The position numbers and the translations under genes were made by a program. Below are positions 1 through 8,118 of a DNA stretch of 38,207 bases, one piece after another (positions within the stretch are counted from its first letter, which is position 1; every line of letters starts with the position of its first letter). The stretch lies in contig CAYNSR010000019.1 of NCBI GenBank assembly GCA_964400125.1, positions 1 through 38,207 of the forward strand, in the 5' to 3' direction. Below the pieces are notes generated by a model. The model had not been told where the DNA came from. It saw only the letters and a list, made by a program, of their open reading frames with translations, and made no database searches. The stretch is from Micavibrio sp964400125 (lineage in GTDB: Bacteria > Pseudomonadota > Alphaproteobacteria > Micavibrionales > Micavibrionaceae).

Positions 1-126
1 ATAGTGAATCAGAAAACTACAATCTTGGGAATCATAATTGTCAACACGGCCTAATCTCCCCATTAAAAATTTAAATTACCATATAAAAAACAAACGCTCT
101 ATGTCAATAAAAAATTCGTTTTTCTC
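1..126. other. AT-rich flank with no recognised gene
   Basis: This stretch is AT-rich and lies downstream of the Ada-like gene, which ends at 127 on the minus strand. I see no convincing reading frame, terminator or repeat in it. It may be the spacer to a neighbour outside the window. Confidence 0.4.
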
Positions 127-960
127 TCACCGCTGGCTTTCCAATCCCAAAATCAGCTTCTTCCGCGGCGTTCCCCAACCATAGTTCTCGATGATTCCCG
201 ATTGCTGGATAACACGGTGGCAGGGGATCAGCAGGGAAATCGGGTTGGCCCCGACCGCGCCCCCCACGGCGCGGCTGGCTTTGGGTTTGCCGATGGCCTG
301 CGCCACGGTCTGGTAGCTGACTGTGGCCCCGCAGGGGATTTTCATCAGCGCCTGCCAGACCTGAATCTGGAAGTTGGTGCCGTAGAGATGAAGATTGAGT
401 TTTTTTTCCGCCGCCGTCCCCCGCCAGATTCCAAGAATGCGTTGCGCCGTTTCCGCCGTGCCAGGGCTATCCTCCACAAAATCTGCCCTGGGCCAGTACT
501 CCCGCAAGCGCGTCATAGGAATGGCGCGGTCTTCATCCACACGAAACCCCAACCAGCACAATCCTTTTTTGGTCTCCGCGATCAGTAAATCACCGATTGG
601 CGTCGAATGAAAGCCGTAGCGTATGGCCATTCCCGCACCGCGTGCCTTGACATCCCCCGGTGTCGCCGCCTCGATAGTGACGAACACATCATGCAAGCGG
701 CCATTGCCGGACAACCCGGCTTCATAGGCCGCATCGAGTGTGGCATAGCCCTGCAACAACATCTCCCGCGCATGGCGCATATTCATATACTGGCATAGTT
801 TTTTGGGGCTGATCCCGACCATGCGGGTGAAGGATTTTTGAAAATGCGTGACATCATACCCGACGCGCCCCGCCAGGAATTCCAGTGAGGGCTGGTCCTG
901 CCAGTGGGCGGCAATGTAATCGATGGCATCAGAAATGGTATTTTCAGCACGGTGCGACAT
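127..960 (-). CDS. Ada-like O6-methylguanine-DNA methyltransferase with AraC-type HTH domain
   Basis: The protein combines an AraC-type helix-turn-helix (about residues 1-90) with a C-terminal methylated-DNA-protein cysteine methyltransferase domain. The suicide-acceptor motif PCHRV sits in IPCHRVIQ, preceded by the VWQAL and ISYQ-like (VSYQTVA) elements usual for this fold. It should transfer alkyl groups from O6-alkylguanine to its own cysteine. The N-terminal Ada domain, with the zinc-bound phosphotriester-accepting cysteine, is absent, so the classical methylation-switch mechanism is probably missing. The start at 960 (MSHRAENT) is chosen because the HTH begins just after it. ATG at 987 and TTG at 996 are alternatives but would add a short hydrophobic stretch. 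No strong ribosome binding site decides between them. The family assignment is secure. Confidence 0.9.
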   Translation of the reverse strand: MSHRAENTISDAIDYIAAHWQDQPSLEFLAGRVGYDVTHFQKSFTRMVGISPKKLCQYMNMRHAREMLLQGYATLDAAYEAGLSGNGRLHDVFVTIEAATPGDVKARGAGMAIRYGFHSTPIGDLLIAETKKGLCWLGFRVDEDRAIPMTRLREYWPRADFVEDSPGTAETAQRILGIWRGTAAEKKLNLHLYGTNFQIQVWQALMKIPCGATVSYQTVAQAIGKPKASRAVGGAVGANPISLLIPCHRVIQQSGIIENYGWGTPRKKLILGLESQR

Positions 961-1017
961 AAGAAAGAAAATAGCCGCGATTTTCATCGCAGCCAATCCG
1001 TTTTCTGGTGTTTTCTA

Positions 1018-1479
1018 TTACCGCGTGTGACCGACGTCCGTTTTAGCCTTGAAATAGTTCACTGTTTCTTGTCCCAAGGACAGTTTCAGGACTTTATTCG
1101 CGACCGCGCTACCGATCTCATTGAGAAAAACATCCCAGTCACCTGCAGCCTGGAGATCATAACCGTCCTTCTTTGATCCGAAAGGTACGCGCGCCAGCGT
1201 TGTTGAAAATTTTAGCGTTGGTTTTTCAGAAAAGGGATCAAAACCGTAATTGATAAAGAATGTCTCCTCAAAACCGGTGGCTTTATCTGCTATCTTTAGA
1301 ACCGGAGCGCCTGCCGACATCAGATCGGCCAGTTTGGCAACAAAATTGCCTTCGGCGTTTAATTCATCAACAAATTCACGCAGCGCGTCAAGCTGGAGCC
1401 GATGATCGTCACTGAAAGCGATACCGTTTGATGCAATCTTTTGATAGGCAACCATAAAAGTTTCGGATAATTTACCCAT
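1018..1479 (-). CDS. Hypothetical protein, 153 aa
   Basis: This protein has no family I recognise. It is soluble-looking, mixed alpha/beta in composition, and has no signal peptide, membrane segment or metal motif. The start at 1479 (MGKLSETF) is preceded by a good Shine-Dalgarno sequence (GGAGAGGA), which favours it over the upstream frame opening at 1521. It ends 58 bases upstream of the Ada-like gene start on the same strand, so the two could be co-transcribed. On the other side it is divergent from the endonuclease III gene. Its function cannot be inferred from the sequence. Confidence 0.65.
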   Translation of the reverse strand: MGKLSETFMVAYQKIASNGIAFSDDHRLQLDALREFVDELNAEGNFVAKLADLMSAGAPVLKIADKATGFEETFFINYGFDPFSEKPTLKFSTTLARVPFGSKKDGYDLQAAGDWDVFLNEIGSAVANKVLKLSLGQETVNYFKAKTDVGHTR

Positions 1480-1569
1480 GATCGTGTCCTCTCCTGAAAA
1501 TTGATGGTGAAAATAGACCACACTTCGTACAATATGTCAATAAACGCATTCCCCCCCTCCTTAAAAATC

Positions 1570-2220
1570 ATGAAAAAACAGGATGTGACCACATTTTTCA
1601 GGCGCCTGCAAAACGCGAACCCCGAACCGCGCGGGGAGCTCGACTACGTTAATCCCTATACGCTTCTCGTTGCCGTCGTCCTTTCAGCGCAGGCCACCGA
1701 CAAGGGCGTCAACAAGGCCACGAAAGAACTTTTTAAAATCGCCGATACCCCGCAAAAAATGTTGGCACTGGGTGAACCCGGATTAAAAGAGCATATCAAG
1801 ACTATCGGCTTGTATAACGCCAAGGCAAAAAACATCATGGCCCTGTCGGAAATTCTGCTCCGCGAGCATCATGGGCAGGTGCCTGAGAGCCGCGAATCAC
1901 TGGTCAAACTGCCCGGCGTCGGGCGCAAGACCGCCAATGTCGTTCTCAACATTGCCTTCGGCCACGAAACCATAGCGGTCGATACCCATATCTTCCGCAT
2001 TTCCAACCGTACCGGCCTTGCACCGGGAAAAACGGTGGAGCAGGTTGAAGAAGGGCTTGAAAAAATCGTCCCACCGCAATTCCGCCGCCACGCGCATCAC
2101 TGGCTGATCCTGCACGGACGCTATGTCTGCAAGGCGCGCACCCCGCTTTGCGGGCAATGTCCGGTTTATGATTTATGTGGATTCAAGGAAAAGGCGACGT
2201 TCAGAAAAATGCGGGATTAG
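1570..2220 (+). CDS. nth: Endonuclease III (DNA glycosylase/AP lyase)
   Basis: This is a base-excision-repair enzyme that removes oxidised pyrimidines and cleaves the abasic site. The helix-hairpin-helix LPGVGRKTANVV carries the catalytic lysine, and VDTHIFR carries the catalytic aspartate. The C-terminus has the 4Fe-4S cluster cysteines with spacing C-X6-C-X2-C-X5-C, from CKARTPLC to YDLC. Length (216 aa) and collinearity match the E. coli enzyme. The start at 1570 (MKKQDVTT) aligns with the family N-terminus; in-frame ATG codons at 1501 and 1534 would add residues not normally present. No clear ribosome binding site is visible. The 3' end overlaps the convergent gene at 2217 by four bases. 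Confidence 0.95.
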   Translation: MKKQDVTTFFRRLQNANPEPRGELDYVNPYTLLVAVVLSAQATDKGVNKATKELFKIADTPQKMLALGEPGLKEHIKTIGLYNAKAKNIMALSEILLREHHGQVPESRESLVKLPGVGRKTANVVLNIAFGHETIAVDTHIFRISNRTGLAPGKTVEQVEEGLEKIVPPQFRRHAHHWLILHGRYVCKARTPLCGQCPVYDLCGFKEKATFRKMRD

Positions 2221-2771
2221 ATCCGCCGCGATTTCAAAATATCATTGATACAGGCCCGTGCACGAACGCCATCCTGTCCCGCAGCCTGCGGCGCGATCAT
2301 GCGGGCGCGAAACTCGAAATGCGCTGTCTGGCCATCGTTCAAAAACACATCCAGCACACAGGCACTGCCACGAAACTGCAACATCGACGCCGTCCCGTCC
2401 CGGCGGTTGAGATCGGCGTAGCCGAAGGCCTGCACCATGTCGGATGCCGTCAGTTTCATCAGGTCCTGCGGCGATGCGCGCAGACGTTCCTGCAATGCAC
2501 GTTGTTTACGCTTGACCCCCGGCGTCGGGACGCCGTCCTGAACAACGGACGTTACTGCGGCCATGGCCTGTTGCGGCCCCGGGGCAACACGAAAATGTTC
2601 GGAAACATAGCTGCCGCCGATAATCAATGCGGCCAGCAAAATCGTTTCCGGCAACAGCATCGCCCGTTTCCAGCGGCGGATCAGAGCACGTCTTTCCCGC
2701 CGCCAGAAACGCAAGCCGGGGGATGCGCCCCGGCCTGCTGATTTTGCTGAAGATGTCACAATGAATGACAT
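2217..2771 (-). CDS. Hypothetical single-pass membrane protein next to bactofilin
   Basis: The protein is 184 aa, with a basic N-terminus (WRRERRALIRRWKRA) followed by one hydrophobic segment (about residues 40-55, LLPETILLAALIIGGS). The rest is periplasmic-looking and contains two cysteines (SACVLDVF and RARACIND) that could form a disulfide. It begins three bases after the bactofilin stop codon on the same strand, so the two are very probably one operon. This suggests an envelope or cell-shape role linked to the bactofilin. I do not recognise a named family. Its end overlaps nth by four bases in a convergent arrangement. Confidence 0.75.
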   Translation of the reverse strand: MSFIVTSSAKSAGRGASPGLRFWRRERRALIRRWKRAMLLPETILLAALIIGGSYVSEHFRVAPGPQQAMAAVTSVVQDGVPTPGVKRKQRALQERLRASPQDLMKLTASDMVQAFGYADLNRRDGTASMLQFRGSACVLDVFLNDGQTAHFEFRARMIAPQAAGQDGVRARACINDILKSRRI

Positions 2772-2774
2772 GGC

Positions 2775-3527
2775 TTACGCCGTTGCAGCCGCTTTGTCAG
2801 CAAAAGGCAGCTCATTGCCCGCATTCTCGTTGCGAACAGGTGCCTTTTTTGTCTGAGTGGAGCGGCTATCCTGCTTTTTTACGGATTGGCTGCCCGACAG
2901 CGGTGTAAGCTTTCCTTCCAGTGTGGCACCGGCTTCGACGGCCAGTTCCTTGTAAGCGATTTCGCCGGTGATGGAGCCGGTGGAACGAATGGTCAGGCGT
3001 CCGTTGACGGTCAGGTCACCTTCGAATCGGCCAGCAACAGTGGCTTCCTCGATTTCGACCGCGCCGTAGAAAACGCCGCTCTCCGCGATTTCAAGAATTT
3101 TTGCACCCTTGAGCGCCGCTTCAATCGTGCCTTCAACGATCAACACATCGCAGGATTCGATTTCACCGGAAAGAGAAATGCCTTCGCCAACGACTAGACG
3201 GCGACCATCTGCGGCCTTGTTCGTTGCAACGGCGTAACCGCTTCCGGCGACGGTGCCCGTCGTATAGCTGCCCGGGAAAGCGCCCGGCATGCGCGGCGGC
3301 TGCATCTGGCGCTGCAACCCGGCAGGGTTTCCTGGGATGTCAATCGGACGGGACTGCGCATTCGCCTCGGCTTCTTTGGAATCGTCGCTGGGGCTGGTCT
3401 GGTTCGGGTACATTACGGGTTCCTTTTCGTTTTTCACATAGAGTTCGACAGGCGCTTTATCCCTTGCCCTTTCCTGAGGCGAAGGGGGCGCATTTCCATC
3501 GGATTCTGGTCTTTGACGGTGAAACAT
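2775..3527 (-). CDS. Bactofilin family cytoskeletal protein
   Basis: The central part (from about VVGEGISLSGEIESCDVLIVEG to KLTPLSG) shows the repeated short beta strands of the bactofilin (DUF583) beta-helix. These include the hallmark GxxxG-spaced turns and the segments EGTIEA, RFEGDLTV and STGSITGEI. Bactofilins polymerise at the membrane and scaffold cell-wall enzymes or stalk and cell-shape machinery. Flanking regions are low-complexity and polar, as usual. Two starts are possible: 3527 (MFHRQRPE), used here, or 3413 (MYPNQTSP). The latter has the better ribosome binding site (AAGGAA at six bases) and would shorten the disordered N-terminus. It lies directly upstream of the membrane protein at 2217-2771. 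Confidence 0.9.
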   Translation of the reverse strand: MFHRQRPESDGNAPPSPQERARDKAPVELYVKNEKEPVMYPNQTSPSDDSKEAEANAQSRPIDIPGNPAGLQRQMQPPRMPGAFPGSYTTGTVAGSGYAVATNKAADGRRLVVGEGISLSGEIESCDVLIVEGTIEAALKGAKILEIAESGVFYGAVEIEEATVAGRFEGDLTVNGRLTIRSTGSITGEIAYKELAVEAGATLEGKLTPLSGSQSVKKQDSRSTQTKKAPVRNENAGNELPFADKAAATA

Positions 3528-3722
3528 TGCTGTCGCGATCCTCATCAAAAAATACACCAACCAACACACGGGACACACGGATGCAGCCAGAGCCGAATCC
3601 CGTTGCGGTAACCGTTTGTGTTGAACGGGAAATTCCTACCATGCCCCCCGGACCCCCGCAAGCACGGAATTGCTGCACCCCCGCGCTTAAAAAAAATCGG
3701 CCTGTCTTTTCAAAGAATTAGC

Positions 3723-5585
3723 CTAATCCGTCTCGTGAAAAAAACTGTAGATTTTCAAGGCAACCGCCTTTGAAATCCCCTCCACCTTTTCCAGATCAGC
3801 AAGCCCGGCACGCGCCACGTCCTGCGCCGAACCGAAATACATCAGCAGAGCCTTTTTTCGCTTCCCCCCGATTCCCGGCACGGCATCGAGCGGCGAGGCG
3901 GTGATTTTTTTCGCCCGCCGGACACGATGCGACCCGATGGCAAAGCGATGCGCCTCGTCACGCAGCCGCTGGAGGTAGTGCAAAACGGCATCATGTTCGG
4001 GCAACTGGAACGGGTCGCGGCCCACCGTAAAAAATTTCTCGCGGCCCGCATTGCGCTCCGGCCCCTTGGCAATCGAGACCACATTCAGGTCGTCCGCAAT
4101 CCCCAATTCCGCGAGCGTCTCCATGACCGCGCTCAACTGCCCCGCGCCGCCATCGATCAGCACAAGATCGGGCCAGGATTCCGATTCCAGACCATGCGCG
4201 AAGCGCCGCCGCATCACTTCGCGCATCATGCCGTAATCATCGGCGGAATCCGCCGTGCGGATGTTGAATTTGCGATAGCTTTTTTTGTCAAACCCTTCCG
4301 GCCCGGCAACAATCATCGCGCCGACCATATCGCTGCCGCTGATGTGGCTGTTGTCGTAAACCTCGATGCGGGACGGCGATTCGTCAATCCCGAAAAGCGT
4401 GGCAACACCTGCCAGCAGCACCACATCCCCGGCCCGTTCCAGCAGGTGACGATCCAGCGCGTCCTGCGCGTTTTTTTGCACGAAATCCAGCAAACGGCGG
4501 CGCGTCCCTCGCACCGGACGCGCTATCCGGACGCGGCGCGTATTTTCCTCACGCAAATTCAATGCCGCCTCGATCAGTGCGGTTTCGGCAATGTCGTGCG
4601 AAATCAGGACCAGCGGCGGTGCCGGAATATTCTCGTAAAACTGCGCCAGAAAGGCTTCAAGGACCGCTTCCGGCGTTTCTTCGGCATCGTGGCTGGGGAA
4701 AAAAGCGCGGTTGCCGAAATTCTGCCCGCCGCGAAAGAAAAACACCTGTACGCAACTCCGCCCTTCCCGTTGCGCAATGGCGATGACATCCGCATCGCCG
4801 ATGCCCCTGACATTGATATCCTGATGCGACCGGATCGCACGCAGGGCCTTCAGGCGGTCACGGTAACTGGCGGCGGTTTCATATTCCATACTATCGCTGG
4901 CAGCTTGCATCAACCGGGTAAAATCATCCTGCACCTTGCTGCTTTTTCCGGTCATGAAATCCCGCGCCTGCGCGACCTGCGCCGCATATTCCTCGCGGCC
5001 GACCTTCTGGACGCACGGAGCGGTGCAGCGCTTGATATGATATTGCAGGCACGGGCGGGTGCGCTGCGCGAATACGGAATCCGAACAGGTCCGCAGCATA
5101 AAGACGCGCTGCAACGTCGATACGGTCGCATTCACCGCCAGCGCCGAAGCGAAAGGACCAAAATATTGCCCCTTGCGTTTCCGGGAGCCGCGATGCTTGA
5201 CCAGTTGCGGATAATCATGATCGCCGGTAATCAAAATATAGGGAAAAGATTTTCCGTCCTTGAGCAAAATATTGTAGCGCGGCTTCAGCGTCTTGATGAG
5301 ATTGGCCTCGAGCAACAACGCCTCGACTTCCGTATGGGTGCGCACAAACATCATCTCACAGGTTTCAGAAACCATGCGCCTGAGCCGCAATGGCAGCGCG
5401 TCAACTTTCGTATAATTGACCACCCGTTTTTTCAGCGACCGGGCCTTGCCGACATAAAGCACATCGCCGCCCGCGCCGAGCATGCGGTACACACCCGGCG
5501 CATGCGGCAACGTCGCCACAAAAGCGCGAATGATCTCCGCGCCGCGCTCAAGGGATGTCTGCTGCCATGGGGGGTGTGCGCTCAT
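3723..5585 (-). CDS. uvrC: UvrABC system protein C, excinuclease subunit
   Basis: This is the nucleotide-excision-repair nuclease that makes both incisions around a lesion marked by UvrA and UvrB. The protein is 620 aa, the usual length. Domains in order: an N-terminal GIY-YIG nuclease (APGVYRML and VLYVGKA, about residues 28-105), a cysteine cluster (CLQYHIKRCTAPC), a UVR UvrB-binding motif (about 205-240), an RNase H-like 5' nuclease (EVYDNSHISG, LVLIDGGAGQL, RDEAHRFAI), and tandem helix-hairpin-helix motifs at the end (LDAVPGIGGKRKKALL). No truncation is seen. It is transcribed alone, divergent from the pentapeptide-repeat gene. Confidence 0.97.
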   Translation of the reverse strand: MSAHPPWQQTSLERGAEIIRAFVATLPHAPGVYRMLGAGGDVLYVGKARSLKKRVVNYTKVDALPLRLRRMVSETCEMMFVRTHTEVEALLLEANLIKTLKPRYNILLKDGKSFPYILITGDHDYPQLVKHRGSRKRKGQYFGPFASALAVNATVSTLQRVFMLRTCSDSVFAQRTRPCLQYHIKRCTAPCVQKVGREEYAAQVAQARDFMTGKSSKVQDDFTRLMQAASDSMEYETAASYRDRLKALRAIRSHQDINVRGIGDADVIAIAQREGRSCVQVFFFRGGQNFGNRAFFPSHDAEETPEAVLEAFLAQFYENIPAPPLVLISHDIAETALIEAALNLREENTRRVRIARPVRGTRRRLLDFVQKNAQDALDRHLLERAGDVVLLAGVATLFGIDESPSRIEVYDNSHISGSDMVGAMIVAGPEGFDKKSYRKFNIRTADSADDYGMMREVMRRRFAHGLESESWPDLVLIDGGAGQLSAVMETLAELGIADDLNVVSIAKGPERNAGREKFFTVGRDPFQLPEHDAVLHYLQRLRDEAHRFAIGSHRVRRAKKITASPLDAVPGIGGKRKKALLMYFGSAQDVARAGLADLEKVEGISKAVALKIYSFFHETD

Positions 5586-5751
5586 GTCCTGATTATGTAG
5601 GCCAAACAGGGATTTACATCAAACGGGAAAGAAAATTCAACTTCAGGGTGATTTTTTTCTTGCATAACGTGCCGCCTCTGCGGCATAGTGTTTTCCGTAA
5701 ACGGGTGGGAAACCGTGGCCACAAGCCAAAACATGTGTGTGGGGACATTAC

Positions 5752-6414
5752 ATGACATATTATCAGATCACGTCCATTCAAGATGGGCGCACCCTTTATT
5801 GCGGTGAATTTTCAACCTTTCGCGACTGCGTCGAGGCCGCCATCACGCACGGTGCCAGCCTGCGCCATGCGGATTTGCGGCGTGCCAAATTGCTGAACGC
5901 CATGCTCGACGGGGCGGATTTGCGCGGGGCGGACTTTACCGGCACAAACCTGAACGGCGCCAATCTCAGCGAGGCAAAACTCGACAATGCCCTGTTCTAC
6001 GGCACCGGGCTCATCAATGGCGTCCTGTGCGAAAGCAGCCTGAAAGACGCGCAATTCATCGACAGCCGTTTCGGCGCGACACTGATCGATTCGGCCCTGC
6101 TTGACCGGGCGCATTTCAGTGGTCTGAGTACCTTTACGCTGGATTTTACCGGGGTGCGGTCGATGCGGCATTGCAGGTTTTTAAATCCCTGCGGCACGCT
6201 TTGCCCGATGACGCGCCCGCCAGTGGTCATTCACGGATTGTCACGCCCCTTTATCGTGCTGGACCAGCACCTGAAAATCGGCCATACCGTCCATTCCATG
6301 GAAACCCAGAGCGTCCGGGATGTCTGGTCCCCCGGATACGGAATCCCCTGCCCCGGCCATCTGCGCCTGCGGCTGGAACAGGTGATCCTCGGCACCCGCG
6401 CAAAAGCCGCATGA
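5752..6414 (+). CDS. Pentapeptide-repeat protein
   Basis: This 220-aa protein has about nine consecutive A(D/N)LXX-type pentapeptides in its first half (SLRHADLRRAKL, ADLRGADF, TNLNGANL, AKLDNALF), which should fold as a right-handed quadrilateral beta-helix. The N-terminus (YYQITSIQDGRTLYCGEF) looks like a small separate cap. The C-terminal 80 residues are unlike the repeats and contain several cysteines and prolines. No enzymatic motif is seen, and the role is unknown. The start at 5752 is supported by a GGGGACA Shine-Dalgarno sequence, whereas the in-frame ATG at 5737 has none. It stands alone just upstream of tRNA-Leu. Confidence 0.85.
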   Translation: MTYYQITSIQDGRTLYCGEFSTFRDCVEAAITHGASLRHADLRRAKLLNAMLDGADLRGADFTGTNLNGANLSEAKLDNALFYGTGLINGVLCESSLKDAQFIDSRFGATLIDSALLDRAHFSGLSTFTLDFTGVRSMRHCRFLNPCGTLCPMTRPPVVIHGLSRPFIVLDQHLKIGHTVHSMETQSVRDVWSPGYGIPCPGHLRLRLEQVILGTRAKAA

Positions 6415-6449
6415 CAAAACCGTGAAAATTGCCTAAAAGGAGCAGACAC

Positions 6450-6536
6450 GGCCCCGTGGCGGAACAGGTAGACGCAAGCGACTTAAAATCGCTCGTTCGC
6501 AAGGACGTGCCGGTTCGACCCCGGCCGGGGCCACCA
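6450..6536 (+). tRNA. tRNA-Leu (anticodon TAA)
   Basis: A complete class-II cloverleaf. The acceptor stem GGCCCCG pairs fully with CGGGGCC. The anticodon loop CTTAAAA sits on an AGCGA/TCGCT stem and gives anticodon TAA. A variable arm precedes the T arm GCCGG-TTCGACC-CCGGC, and the CCA end is encoded at 6534-6536. The 3' half, from the anticodon loop onward, is repeated at 8119-8159, which makes this gene the attachment site of the adjoining insertion. Confidence 0.97.
6483..6523 (+). repeat. attL-like direct repeat within tRNA-Leu
   Basis: This is the left copy of the 41-bp perfect repeat. It runs from the anticodon loop (TTAAAATCGC) through the variable arm and most of the T arm (ending TTCGACCCCG). 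Its partner is at 8119-8159. Confidence 0.9.
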
Positions 6537-6618
6537 TCTTCCTTATCCGCACCGTCTGCAATAGACTGATATCATTGGTACAGTTGAGAATGCGGGGGGT
6601 ACAATGAAGCTGGCCAAT

Positions 6619-6778
6619 CTAGCAGGCTGCTGAAAAACCCTCTCCGGCGTCATCGCGAGGCCGCGCAGTGGCCGTGGCGATCCATAAAATGTTGGAAATC
6701 CCCGATTTCTGGATTGCCGCGTCGGGGCTTTGCCCCTCCTCGCAATGACGAAATACGGGTTTTTCAGCAGCCTGCTAG
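6619..6778. mobile_element. MITE-like element with 22-bp perfect terminal inverted repeats
   Basis: The sequence at 6619-6640 (CTAGCAGGCTGCTG...) is the exact reverse complement of 6757-6778. The 160-bp unit has no reading frame. Inside is a second pair of arms (CGTCATCGCGAGG / CCTCGCAATGACG), giving an almost fully palindromic fold. The outermost bases allow a TA target duplication, but this is not certain. It occupies much of the 316-base gene-free space between tRNA-Leu and the zinc-finger gene. The remaining bases (6537-6618 and 6779-6852) show no convincing gene. Confidence 0.8.
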
Positions 6779-6852
6779 CCTGTTGGAATTCCGTGCCTTT
6801 ACAACCTGTCCAACACCTATGGCCTCAATCCGATCAAGGGCGCGTGTCATGC

Positions 6853-7950
6853 TCATCGCTTCTTGTTAAAATAATCTTTTGCGAGTGAAGGCTTCACACC
6901 CAGGATTTTTCCGATGCCCTCCCAGTCATACCCTTGCTTGTGCAGCCGGACGACATCACGCCTGAAATTCTTACCCATCCGTCTGCTCTGTGCCTGATAT
7001 TTATAGGGCAGGTCCTCCCACATTTTCTGGAATTTCTTTTTGAAATCAGGATTTTTACGAAGGTAAATATAAAACAGGTCAGATTGCGGCATGTCTTTAT
7101 CACGCCCGACATCGGTAATCATGCGCCCGGTTGAAATGCGGCGTATGTATTCATCATAATCCTTGCGCGTGTATCTCTGGTATTCATGTTTTTTGTCGCT
7201 GGCCTTCAGTTCGCCACGCCCTTTCATTTTATGCCATGTGGTGCGGCACACATGCTCACCCACACCCAATTCCTCGGCAATCTCCGGCCATGTCATATCC
7301 TGCCGCCTGAGTCTGAGTACATCGTTGTGGAATTTCTTGCCAAGCTTGTTGGCCCGGACAAGAACCTCATAAGGCAGGTTTTCCCAGATTTTCTTATACT
7401 TTTTCTCAAACAAAGGATGTGCTTTCGCGAACTTATGAAAGGCATGATGACCCGGCATATCCTTGTCATGGGACACTTCTGCAGGTGTACGGCCTGATGC
7501 CACGCGCCGTAAAAATTCTTCATAGTCAGCATCGCCCCACTTTTCCGTGCGTCCATGCTGTTCGAGAATCTTCCGGCGGCTTTCGTTACGGAAGGCCTCA
7601 ACAGGGGGTCTGTTCTTTTTTCCGGCAGTGTGCAGTTTTTTCATATGCTCCTTTGAAGGAGACTGTGCGATTTTTCCAAGCTTTCTCAATTTTTTAAGAC
7701 GTTTTGACGCCCCGGTTTTAAAATTCATGCCCGCCAGCCCGTAAGACCACGGAATACCAAACCGATCTTTATACTCATCATGACTGATTTTATGACCACC
7801 TGTGATATGCAGGCCGAGATTATGATACTCGCGGCCACACAACAGACATTGCAGTTTTTCGTGATCAAAATATTCTTTGATCTGTTTAACTTGCGTAAAT
7901 TTACCTTTCCACGGAAAACCGGGTGGTGCAGGTGGCAATTTTCTGGGCAT
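6853..7950 (-). CDS. Ros/MucR-type zinc finger fused to a duplicated helix-turn-helix module
   Basis: This is a 365-aa, highly basic, probably DNA-binding protein. Residues about 34-53 carry C-X2-C-X9-H-X4-H (CLLC, then H, then GGH), the spacing of the Agrobacterium Ros zinc finger, followed by the MucR-like DEYKDRFGIP. Two related units of about 100 residues follow (about 142-240 and 266-362). Each has DY(E/D)E(F/Y), a GR...DKDMP turn, a (K/F)KKxW(E)(N/D)LPY segment, and a second HTH (WPEIAEELGV / WEGIGKILGV). The DKDMP-type helix resembles the HTH of phage terminase small subunits. It is the only gene on the tRNA-Leu insertion. The start at 7950 is supported by GGACAGG upstream. Its role is unknown; autoregulation or control of element maintenance is plausible. 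Confidence 0.8.
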   Translation of the reverse strand: MPRKLPPAPPGFPWKGKFTQVKQIKEYFDHEKLQCLLCGREYHNLGLHITGGHKISHDEYKDRFGIPWSYGLAGMNFKTGASKRLKKLRKLGKIAQSPSKEHMKKLHTAGKKNRPPVEAFRNESRRKILEQHGRTEKWGDADYEEFLRRVASGRTPAEVSHDKDMPGHHAFHKFAKAHPLFEKKYKKIWENLPYEVLVRANKLGKKFHNDVLRLRRQDMTWPEIAEELGVGEHVCRTTWHKMKGRGELKASDKKHEYQRYTRKDYDEYIRRISTGRMITDVGRDKDMPQSDLFYIYLRKNPDFKKKFQKMWEDLPYKYQAQSRRMGKNFRRDVVRLHKQGYDWEGIGKILGVKPSLAKDYFNKKR

Positions 7951-7962
7951 GTTACCTGTCCG

Positions 7963-7982
7963 TTATAAAATGATTTTTATAA
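7963..7982. promoter_or_regulatory. Palindrome upstream of the zinc-finger gene, candidate operator
   Basis: TTATAAAA-TGAT-TTTTATAA is a perfect 8-bp inverted repeat with a 4-base spacer. It ends 13 bases before the start codon of the zinc-finger/HTH gene on the minus strand. Its place and symmetry suit an autoregulatory operator, or a promoter element of that gene. Binding is not shown. Confidence 0.45.
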
Positions 7983-8118
7983 ATACTGTGACCATGCGCA
8001 CGACCACAAGTGCGATACATTGGAAATGAGAGGCCTGTTCACACAGATATTATATAGAAATCATCGACTTTTAGAATTTATCTTTTATATCAACCCTTTA
8101 ATCATATTTTTAATAAAT

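Noticed and set aside
3927..5600. A 557-codon open frame on the plus strand
   Set aside because: It lies opposite uvrC over its whole length, has no recognisable domains and is His/Arg-rich, as expected for an antisense shadow of a GC-rich gene.
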